DNA from: Coriobacteriia bacterium
GTDB taxonomy: Bacteria; Actinomycetota; Coriobacteriia; Coriobacteriales; QAMH01
Assembly: GCA_900758075.1 (NCBI GenBank)
Contig: CAAEQF010000191.1
Coordinates: forward strand, 1-6,730
Direction of reading: 5' to 3'
Length of the DNA: 6,730 nucleotides
The notes beneath the pieces were generated by a model. It searched no databases and was not told where the DNA came from. It saw only the letters and a program-made list of their open reading frames with translations. Each line of letters begins with the position of its first letter. Position 1 is the stretch's first letter. Below, piece after piece: positions 1 to 5,054 of the stretch. The position numbers and the translations under genes are program-made.

Positions 1-1371
1 CACGGCGAGGCCGTTCGCAGAGGCTTGCTGCAGACCGCGCGTGACGCTTGCGCCGTCCCCTATCGCGCGCAGACCCTTCACGTTCGTGCGAAACGAGGTG
101 TCGACGAGCACGCGGTTGGAGTTGAACTTCGTCTCGACGCCGTACAGCAGCGTCTCGTCGCTCGCGATGCCCGGTGCCACGTGATCGAGCGCGCCCATCA
201 TCTCGACGATGTCGGTCATGATGCGATGCGGAAAGACGAGCGACAGGTCGCCCGGCTCCGCGTCCACGAGCGTCGGACGCAGGCTGTTGCGGCGCAGGCG
301 CTCGGCATCGGTGCGACGCCCGCGCTTGAGGTCGCCGTAGGTCTGCACGAGAATCCGCCCGTCGGAGAGCATATTAGAGAGCCGTGCGATGTGCTTGCCG
401 TACTCGATGGGTTCGTGGAACGGCTTGGTGAAGCGCTTCGAGACGAGCAGCGCGAAGTTCGTGTTCTCGGTCTTGAGGTCGTCCGACTTGTAGGCATGCC
501 CGTTCACCACGGCAAGCCCGTCGTCGTAGTACTCGGTCGCCACGACACCTGCCGGGTTGGTGCAAAACGTCCGGACCTTGTCGTCGTAGGTGGGCGTGTA
601 GTAGACGAGCTTCGCCTCGTAGAGGCTGTTGTTGAGGTACTCGAGGACCTCATTGCGCACCTCGACGCGCACACCGACGTCCACCTGCCCCGCTTCCGCG
701 TCGATGCCATGGTCGACGCACATATGGCTGAACCAATCCGCCCCCTCACGCCCCACTGCGGCGATGACCTCGGGGGCACTCAAGCGCTCGCCCTCGTCGG
801 TGACGACTTCCCTGAGCGTGCCGTCTTCCACGACGAGCTGCTCGACGGCCGTGTTGAACATGAGGTGCACGCCATGCTCGACGAGGTAGTTCTCGATGCG
901 CTGGTAGATCTTGTAGCCCTCCTCGGTGCCCAAGTGCCTGATCGGGCACTCGATGAGCTGCAGGTTGGCGCGCACGGCACGGCGCCTGATCTCGCGAATC
1001 TGCTCGGTGCTGTCCGCCCCGTACACGTGCGAGTCGGCGCCGAAGCGCAGGTAGGTCTCGTCCGAATCGTGCATGAGCTCGTTGGCGGCATCGTAGCCGA
1101 GAATATCCGGCAGCCAGCCGCCCACATCCGGGGAAAGCGACAGCTTGCCGTCCGAGAACGCGCCCGCCCCCGCAAATCCCGTCGTGATGGCGCAGGGGTT
1201 GCAGCCCATGCAGTGCCCCGTCTGGCGCTTGGGGCACGAGCGCCGCTCGATGGAGCGCCCCTTCTCGATCACCATGATCTCGAGCTCGGGGCGCTTCGTG
1301 ACGAGCTCGTAGGCGCAGAAGATGCCCGAAGGCCCCGCGCCGATGATGATCACGTCGAATTCTCTCGTCAT
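1..1371 (-). CDS. FAD-dependent dehydrogenase (NAD(P)/FAD-dependent oxidoreductase), C-terminus cut by window edge
   Basis: This is a probable cytosolic flavoprotein oxidoreductase of the uncharacterised FAD-dependent dehydrogenase family (COG2509-like); its substrate is unknown. The 457 visible codons start with MTREFDVIIIGAGPSG. The dinucleotide-binding GxGxxG lies at residues 11-16, with an acidic residue (E36) closing the second strand (VIEKG). A cysteine cluster, C46-x7-C54-xx-C57-xx-C60, precedes a GAGAFSDGKLS segment (residues 68-79). Near the edge is GDGASVTRGLQQASANG, the usual C-terminal FAD-contact motif, so only a short tail should be missing. The ATG at 1371 follows AAAGGG with 8 nt spacing. 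It lies 30 nt downstream of ackA on the same strand with no terminator between, so it is probably the last or a later gene of that operon. The fold and cofactor are clear; the reaction is not. Confidence 0.9.
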   Translation of the reverse strand, partial: MTREFDVIIIGAGPSGIFCAYELVTKRPELEIMVIEKGRSIERRSCPKRQTGHCMGCNPCAITTGFAGAGAFSDGKLSLSPDVGGWLPDILGYDAANELMHDSDETYLRFGADSHVYGADSTEQIREIRRRAVRANLQLIECPIRHLGTEEGYKIYQRIENYLVEHGVHLMFNTAVEQLVVEDGTLREVVTDEGERLSAPEVIAAVGREGADWFSHMCVDHGIDAEAGQVDVGVRVEVRNEVLEYLNNSLYEAKLVYYTPTYDDKVRTFCTNPAGVVATEYYDDGLAVVNGHAYKSDDLKTENTNFALLVSKRFTKPFHEPIEYGKHIARLSNMLSDGRILVQTYGDLKRGRRTDAERLRRNSLRPTLVDAEPGDLSLVFPHRIMTDIVEMMGALDHVAPGIASDETLLYGVETKFNSNRVLVDTSFRTNVKGLRAIGDGASVTRGLQQASANGLAV

Positions 1372-1401
1372 GCTCACATCCCTTTGAAAACCTGAAACGG
1401 G

Positions 1402-2661
1402 CTAGTACGCCCAAGGATCGGACAGGTCGACGCCGTTGGCGATGAGCTCGACGTCGCGCGCGATCTCCGCCTCTTCATCTGTGGGGATGACGAGCATCTT
1501 CACGGCGGCACGGTCCGTCGAGATGAGGCGCTCGACGTTGTCTGTGGCGTAGTTGCGGTTCTCGTCTATCTCGATGCCGAAGGGCTCGAGGCCGCGGAAG
1601 ATCAGCCTGCGGGCGTACGCGTCGTTCTCGCCGACGCCAGCCGTCACGACAATCGCATCCACGCCCGCCAGCTCGAAGGCGTAGGCGCCGATCATGCGGC
1701 GGATCGAGAACAGGAAGATGTCGTAGGCGAGCTCCGCCTGCTGATTGCCATGGCGGATGACCTCCTTGAGGTCGCGCAAGTCGCCCGAGGTCCCGGAGAT
1801 GCCCAGAAAGCCCGACTCGCGGTTGAGAATCCGGTCCATCTCGTGCGGGCTCAGATGCTCCTTCTCCATGATGGCCGTGATGATGGCGGGGTCAACCGAG
1901 CCCGAGCGCGTGTTCATCATGATGCCGTCGAGCGGCGTGTAGCCCATCGAGGTGTCCATGCTGTAGCCATGGTCGATGGCGCAGATTGACGCGCCCGCGC
2001 CCAGATGGCAGGTAATCATCTTGAGCGAGCGCAGGTCCTCCCCCAAAAACTCGGCAGCGCGGCGCGACACGTACTTGTGCGAGATGCCGTGGAAGCCGAA
2101 CTTGCGGATGTTGTACTTCTCGTAATAACGGTACGGGATCGGGTAGATGTAGGTGCGACGCGGCATCGTCTGGTGGAAGGCGGTGTCGAATGCGGCCACC
2201 TGCATAGCGCGCGGCATGAGCTGCTTGCAGCGCTCGATAACCCGCAGTGCATAGGGGTTGTGGAGCGGCGCGAGCTCGGAGTACTGCCTGATGACGTCGA
2301 CAACGTGCCGGTCGATGACAACCGAGCAGTTGAACGCGTCTCCGCCGTGGGCGACGCGGTGCCCGATGGCGTCGACTTCGGAGAGCTCCTCGAGCGGCGC
2401 GCCGGCAAGCTCGGTGAGCGCCTTCATGACGAGGTCCATGGCCTGGTCGTAGGTCTTTGCCTCGACCGTGCGAAACGTCCTGCCCGCCTCGTTGACATTG
2501 ATGAAGTGGGCGTTGTCCGTGCCGATGTTCTCGACCATGCCCTTGCACAGCGATTTGCCCTCGGGCAGCACCGGGCGATCGATGGCCTTCATCACCATAT
2601 CCGCATCGAACAGCTTGTACTTGAGCGAGCTCGAGCCCGCGTTGAAAACGAGGATTTTCAC
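1402..2661 (-). CDS. ackA: Acetate kinase
   Basis: Acetate kinase interconverts acetate + ATP and acetyl phosphate + ADP, normally making ATP in the last step of acetate fermentation; it is cytosolic. The 419-residue product is slightly longer than the usual ~400. It opens with KILVFNAGSSSLKYKLF (N7) and has GHRVAHGG (R102), LHNP (H134), AFDTAFHQTMP (D159), FGFHGISHKYVS (H191), NTRSGSVDP (R252), TAGVGEN (residues 340-346) and TDEEAEIARD (E396 or E397). All match the ASKHA-type acetate kinase active site. Two positions differ from the commonest sequence: LGAGAS where LGNGS/A is usual (A222), and MMNTRSG where MGTRSG is usual. The start is GTG at 2661, preceded by GAGAGG with 8 nt spacing, and it overlaps the stop of the receiver gene as GTGA. 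No phosphotransacetylase gene is adjacent in this window. A propionate kinase is a less likely alternative. Confidence 0.96.
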   Translation of the reverse strand: MKILVFNAGSSSLKYKLFDADMVMKAIDRPVLPEGKSLCKGMVENIGTDNAHFINVNEAGRTFRTVEAKTYDQAMDLVMKALTELAGAPLEELSEVDAIGHRVAHGGDAFNCSVVIDRHVVDVIRQYSELAPLHNPYALRVIERCKQLMPRAMQVAAFDTAFHQTMPRRTYIYPIPYRYYEKYNIRKFGFHGISHKYVSRRAAEFLGEDLRSLKMITCHLGAGASICAIDHGYSMDTSMGYTPLDGIMMNTRSGSVDPAIITAIMEKEHLSPHEMDRILNRESGFLGISGTSGDLRDLKEVIRHGNQQAELAYDIFLFSIRRMIGAYAFELAGVDAIVVTAGVGENDAYARRLIFRGLEPFGIEIDENRNYATDNVERLISTDRAAVKMLVIPTDEEAEIARDVELIANGVDLSDPWAY

Positions 2662-3050
2662 CGTGCGCGCCTCTCAATCAGCTCGAGGTGACGGTGCTCG
2701 ATGATCTTGATGCAGGCCTCGAGCGCCTTGCGGTCGGTCGGCTTTGCCAGGTGGCACAGCGGCTTGACGCCAAACGCCTCGGGCTCGTATTCCGCATACG
2801 CGCTCATGAACACGATCAGGGGCGGATGCTCCACCTTGGGAAGCGCCTCTTTGAGTATGGGAGAGGACGGGTCTGCGATATCCCAATCTAAAAAGACGAC
2901 GTCGAGACCGCCGCGCACGATCTTGGCCACGGCCTCCGGGAAGCTCACCGCCTCGGCAACGACCTTCACGCGCCCCGTGTCCTCGAGCTGGTTGCGAAGC
3001 TCGACACGCGCCGGCGCCTCATCGTCGGCAATCATCGCCTCGAAAATCAT
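2658..3050 (-). CDS. Stand-alone receiver-domain (CheY-like) response regulator
   Basis: A 130-residue protein made of one phosphoacceptor receiver domain. The acidic pocket is D9/D10 (IADDE), the phospho-acceptor is D55 (VVFLDWD), the switch Ser/Thr is S83 (FMSAYAEYEPEAF) and the conserved Lys is K103 (HLAKPTD), so the phosphorylation site looks intact. The SAYAEYEPEAF segment resembles receivers of the LytR/AlgR (LytTR) class, but the protein ends just after the receiver and has no DNA-binding or other output domain. The ATG at 3050 is chosen because AGGGAG sits 5 nt upstream; an in-frame ATG at 3035 is possible. The open frame extends to 3173, but that extension would overlap the start of the divergent gene and has no receiver homology. 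It is the first gene of the operon with ackA, overlapping it by 4 bases. No histidine kinase is visible nearby. Its role is unknown; it may respond to a kinase elsewhere or to acetyl phosphate. Confidence 0.88.
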   Translation of the reverse strand: MIFEAMIADDEAPARVELRNQLEDTGRVKVVAEAVSFPEAVAKIVRGGLDVVFLDWDIADPSSPILKEALPKVEHPPLIVFMSAYAEYEPEAFGVKPLCHLAKPTDRKALEACIKIIEHRHLELIERRAR

Positions 3051-3171
3051 CTCTGCTCCCTCACGCGCTTGAATTGCAGCATCCAAAGCATACATACTAG
3101 CATTGCTGTATTCCAAACACATTCGGCTTTGCGCATACGTCTGGCCGCATGGCATCGAAAGGATGGCAGGC
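3051..3171. promoter_or_regulatory. Divergent intergenic region with candidate promoters for the receiver-ackA operon and the MBL-fold gene
   Basis: These 121 nt lie between two divergent starts, so both promoters should be here. On the minus strand, TTGGAA and TATGCT are spaced 18 nt apart, each matching 4 of 6 consensus bases. On the plus strand, TTGAAT (3069-3074) and CATACT (3093-3098) are spaced 18 nt apart. Both are weak matches found by eye, and the two candidates overlap each other. I saw no convincing operator palindrome. Confidence 0.35.
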
Positions 3172-3792
3172 ATGGCAACGATACTTTACCAGGGACACGG
3201 TTCGTACCGCTTTGTGTGCGATGACGGCATGACCGTCTACGTCGACCCCTTTGCGGGAACGGGCTACGAGCTTCCCGCCGACCTCATCTTGGTCACGCAC
3301 GAGCATTTCGACCACAACAGCGTCGACCTCATGCCCCGCAACGAGGGCTGCGAGACCATACGGGCGGCAGACGTACACCCCTCCCCCGAGGTCTACCGCA
3401 GCGTGGAGAGCCATGGCGTCACCGTGACCGGCGTGCAGGCATACAACAAGAACCACCCCATCGACGAGTGCGTCGGGATGGTGCTCGAACTGGACGGAAA
3501 GACCTTCCTCGCCTCGGGAGACACGAGCATGACCGACGACATGCGCAGCGGCAAGCTGGCGGCGCTTCGCCTCGACTACGCGGTGTTTCCGGCAGACGGG
3601 TACTACAACATGGACGTCGCAGAGGCGAGCGCGTGCGCAAAGCTCGTCGATGCCGCGCACAGCATCCCCATCCACCTCGTCCCCATCGACGACCCGAGCG
3701 ACCCCGCGCAGCTCTTCGACGCAGCGAAAGCCTCCGCATTCGACGCGGAGGGCAAGATTGTCCTCAAGCCGGGAGACGAGCTGACGCTCTAG
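3172..3792 (+). CDS. Metallo-beta-lactamase-fold metal-dependent hydrolase
   Basis: A 206-residue cytosolic hydrolase of the small metallo-beta-lactamase superfamily branch (Lactamase_B_3 / UlaG-like); its substrate is unknown. The metal-binding motif HxHxDH is VTHEHFDH (H43, H45, D47, H48). Further likely ligands are H95 (NKNHPIDE), D117 (ASGDTSM) and H168 (IPIHLVP), so a two-metal site looks complete. There is no signal peptide or membrane segment. The ATG at 3172 is preferred because AAAGGA lies 8 nt upstream; an in-frame ATG at 3163 overlaps that ribosome site, and the frame back to 3103 has no family similarity. It is transcribed alone, divergent from the receiver-ackA operon and convergent with the stress protein. 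The family assignment is secure, the specific function is not; generic annotation as an MBL-fold hydrolase is as far as the sequence goes. Confidence 0.9.
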   Translation: MATILYQGHGSYRFVCDDGMTVYVDPFAGTGYELPADLILVTHEHFDHNSVDLMPRNEGCETIRAADVHPSPEVYRSVESHGVTVTGVQAYNKNHPIDECVGMVLELDGKTFLASGDTSMTDDMRSGKLAALRLDYAVFPADGYYNMDVAEASACAKLVDAAHSIPIHLVPIDDPSDPAQLFDAAKASAFDAEGKIVLKPGDELTL

Positions 3793-3819
3793 CAACGCAG
3801 CCACAGCCCTCGGATACGA

Positions 3820-3850
3820 GAAGCGCCCCCGCAACAAGCAGGGGCGCTTC
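3820..3850. terminator. Hairpin terminator shared by the convergent MBL-fold and universal stress protein genes
   Basis: A perfect 10-bp inverted repeat, GAAGCGCCCC (3820-3829) and GGGGCGCTTC (3841-3850), encloses an 11-nt loop. It starts 27 nt after the plus-strand stop and 25 nt past the minus-strand stop. The plus side continues GTTGTTACC, a weak U-rich tail; the minus side has almost none. The position between convergent stops and the GC-rich stem support a bidirectional terminator, probably more efficient for the plus-strand gene. Confidence 0.7.
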
Positions 3851-3875
3851 GTTGTTACCCCGTGGAGCTATTTGG

Positions 3876-4295
3876 CTACTTGACCACGAGGGTCGGGCAC
3901 TTGACGTGCTTGATGATCTTGTGGCTGACCGAGCCGATGGCGAACTCCTGCAGCGCGTTCAGACCGCGGCTGCCCACGACCACGAGATCCGCGTTGTTCT
4001 TTTCCGCATAGCGGATGACCTCATCGGCAGGGCGACCGTGCAGAAGCGTGAGCTCCGCGTTGACACCCGCTTTCTCGAGGATTTCCATAGCGGGGGCAAC
4101 GAGCTCACGTTGCGCGTCGCCATGTGCCTCGATGGGGTCATAGACCATATCGGAGTACACGTCGATCGCGATGACGGAAATCACCTCGACCTTTGCATCG
4201 GGAGAGAGCTGTGCGAGCATTGCCGCCTGCTCGACTGCACGCAGGGCGTTATCAGAACCATCGACTGCTACAACAATATTCTTGTACATATCCAT
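3876..4295 (-). CDS. Universal stress protein, UspA family, ATP-binding type
   Basis: A 139-residue single-domain cytosolic Usp protein. Such proteins usually form dimers and support survival in starvation or stress; the molecular role here is not shown. The N-terminal strand is YKNIVVAVDGSDNA with the nucleotide-contacting D12. The C-terminal part has VVVGSRG followed by the ATP-binding pattern G-2x-G-9x-G-S (G108, G111, G121, S122), so it belongs to the ATP-binding subgroup rather than the UspA-type non-binders. The protein ends in KCPTLVVK, the usual final strand. The ATG at 4295 is given; the ATG at 4289 is a serious alternative because AGAGG is 9 nt from it but only 3 nt from the first. 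It appears to be a single-gene unit with its own TATAAT box about 100 nt upstream and a structured leader. Confidence 0.95.
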   Translation of the reverse strand: MDMYKNIVVAVDGSDNALRAVEQAAMLAQLSPDAKVEVISVIAIDVYSDMVYDPIEAHGDAQRELVAPAMEILEKAGVNAELTLLHGRPADEVIRYAEKNNADLVVVGSRGLNALQEFAIGSVSHKIIKHVKCPTLVVK

Positions 4296-4317
4296 CGACC
4301 TCTTCCCAACTCGCCGA

Positions 4318-4335
4318 GCCGGCTTGGCAGCCGGC
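4318..4335 (-). promoter_or_regulatory. Hairpin in the leader of the universal stress protein gene
   Basis: GCCGGCT (4318-4324) and AGCCGGC (4329-4335) form a perfect 7-bp stem with a 4-nt loop, 22 nt upstream of the usp start codon. There is no U-tract after it on the minus strand, so it is not a canonical terminator. A second short repeat, GGCC-TTGTCT-GGCC, lies further upstream near 4362-4375. These could stabilise the mRNA or affect its translation; they could also simply reflect GC-rich sequence. Confidence 0.35.
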
Positions 4336-4393
4336 CTGCGTTCTTTGACGCTCGCGCCAGGCCTTGTCTGGCCACCGCGTCCTTACGTGGTTA

Positions 4394-4399
4394 ATTATA
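4394..4399 (-). promoter_or_regulatory. Candidate -10 box for the universal stress protein gene
   Basis: A perfect TATAAT reads on the minus strand in a short AT-rich patch (4391-4400). No good -35 is seen at the usual spacing (best is TGCTCA at 17 nt). If used, transcription would begin near 4387 and leave a leader of about 90 nt before the usp start. Confidence 0.5.
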
Positions 4400-4454
4400 C
4401 CTCGTGAAAGAGCGCTTGAGCAGGCGCCTCGTGTGCCCGGGGCGTTTTGCAGGC

Positions 4455-4482
4455 AAAAGAAAAGCGGCCCGCTCGGAGCCGC
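4455..4482 (-). terminator. Rho-independent terminator of the zinc-ribbon protein gene
   Basis: On the minus strand, GCGGCTC (4482-4476), a 5-nt loop and GGGCCGC (4470-4464) form a 7-bp stem with one G-U pair, followed directly by TTTTCTTTT (4463-4455). It lies 27 nt past the stop of the gene ending at 4510 and upstream of the usp promoter, so it should separate the two transcription units. Confidence 0.8.
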
Positions 4483-4509
4483 CTTTCATATACATCAAGA
4501 GGTTGATGC

Positions 4510-4770
4510 TTACGCGCCAGGAGCCTTGGGGGCACCAGGAGCTGCAGGAGCACCAGGAGCGCCAGGAGCCTTGGGGGCACCAGGAGCGCCAGCCGGAGCG
4601 GCTGCGCCGCCGCCATTGAGCTGCTCGTTGAAGTTTGCCATATCGGCGTCGTCGAATTCCTTCTTGCAGAACGGGCACTTCTTGAGGATGGTGCCGCCCA
4701 TAACAGGAAGGGTCTTGCCACAGCTAGGGCACTTGATCTCTCCCCCGCCACTCGCAGGCCTAAAACACAT
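4510..4770 (-). CDS. Small zinc-ribbon protein with Gly-Ala-Pro-rich tail
   Basis: An 86-residue protein of unknown function. Residues 1-40 hold a zinc-ribbon: C14-P-S-C17 and C32-P-F-C35, two CxxC knuckles 14 residues apart, with an extra Cys at position 2 (MCFRPAS). A short linker (residues 41-55) leads to a low-complexity tail (residues 56-86) made almost entirely of xAP triplets, mostly GAP with two KAP and one AAP. The tail should be disordered and slightly basic, and it stops directly after GA. The ATG at 4770 is supported by AGGAG 7 nt upstream; the open frame continues to 5037 but without a plausible start signal or conserved content. Similar MCFRP-type zinc-ribbon proteins with Ala/Pro tails occur, as I recall, in gut Coriobacteriia. 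There is no signal peptide or membrane segment. It is a single-gene unit, divergent from larB. Confidence 0.82.
   Translation of the reverse strand: MCFRPASGGGEIKCPSCGKTLPVMGGTILKKCPFCKKEFDDADMANFNEQLNGGGAAAPAGAPGAPKAPGAPGAPAAPGAPKAPGA
4514..4587. repeat. In-frame 45-bp tandem repeat in the zinc-ribbon gene tail
   Basis: A 29-base block beginning GCGCCAGGAGCCTTGGGGGC occurs identically at 4514-4542 and 4559-4587, giving a period of 45 bp (15 codons). The bases between (4543-4558) contain shorter copies of the CACCAGGAGC unit, so the array is built from nested 9-bp and 45-bp units. The period is a multiple of three, so copy-number change keeps the frame. Confidence 0.85.
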
Positions 4771-4821
4771 ATCAACTCTCCTATCACTTTGCTTTTCCAC
4801 GAAATCGAATGCTCGAGAGCT

Positions 4822-4827
4822 ATTGTA
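4822..4827 (-). promoter_or_regulatory. Candidate -10 box for the zinc-ribbon protein gene
   Basis: TACAAT reads on the minus strand (5 of 6 consensus bases), about 50 nt upstream of the start at 4770. No clear -35 is seen 17 nt upstream. A short inverted repeat, GCTC-GA-GAGC (4811-4820), would overlap the transcription start. The rest of the divergent spacer (4771-5054) is clearly more AT-rich than the genes around it and shows no further gene or RNA that I can recognise. Confidence 0.4.
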
Positions 4828-5013
4828 GGCAGATGCCCGCGAGTCCGTTTTCGCTCCACGTACATTAACAGTCTTTTCCCGTTTTGTAATCGGAAACTTA
4901 TGTGTTTGTTGTCGAATAAACCAATATTCCGTGAATGGTAGTAGCGTCTGACAAATAGCAGACCAAGCCCTTGACGTGCCTTTTTGCGCATTCTCGAGGT
5001 ACTGCGACGCGTC

Positions 5014-5019
5014 TATAAT
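5014..5019 (+). promoter_or_regulatory. Candidate -10 box for larB
   Basis: A perfect TATAAT lies 35 nt before the larB start codon, giving a leader of about 28 nt. The hexamer 17 nt upstream (TTCTCG, 4991-4996) is a poor -35. TTGACG at 4971-4976 is a good -35 hexamer but lies 37 nt from the -10, too far to pair with it. Confidence 0.5.
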
Positions 5020-5054
5020 GGGCGCCACACGTGCCATTGAAAAAGGATCGATTC

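Noticed and set aside
25..1395. A 456-codon plus-strand open frame
   Set aside because: It is antisense to the FAD-dependent dehydrogenase. Its translation is rich in Val, Arg, Asp, His and Ala without domain motifs, as expected when a GC-rich gene with G/C-ending codons is read on the other strand. The minus strand has clear FAD-binding motifs.
746..1414. Minus-strand 222-codon open frame over the dehydrogenase start
   Set aside because: It is in a different frame from the FAD-binding motifs, is Arg-rich and low complexity, and is a frame shadow of the real gene.
3051..3173. N-terminal extension of the receiver protein to an upstream ATG
   Set aside because: The extra residues do not resemble a receiver, would overlap the divergent gene's start, and a good ribosome site precedes the ATG at 3050.
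3097..3837. A 246-codon minus-strand open frame opposite the MBL-fold gene
   Set aside because: It is an antisense shadow; the plus strand has the complete HxHxDH metal site and a ribosome binding site, while the minus product shows no recognisable domain.
3468..4394. A 308-codon plus-strand open frame spanning the MBL-fold gene end and the usp gene
   Set aside because: It runs through a terminator hairpin and antisense to the clear UspA gene, and its sequence is Arg-rich without motifs.
4516..4600. Collagen-like protein
   Set aside because: The tail has a GAP period of three, but Gly is replaced by Lys or Ala at several triplets and the run is only about 30 residues, too short and irregular for a convincing collagen triple helix.
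4514..4620. A CRISPR array or mobile repeat
   Set aside because: The repeats are in-frame GAP-type codons inside a protein gene with no unique spacers, so they are coding low-complexity repeats.
4771..5037. Longer form of the zinc-ribbon protein starting at 5037
   Set aside because: The upstream part is non-conserved in appearance, crosses the AT-rich spacer and candidate promoters, and would overlap the larB leader; the ATG at 4770 has a strong AGGAG.
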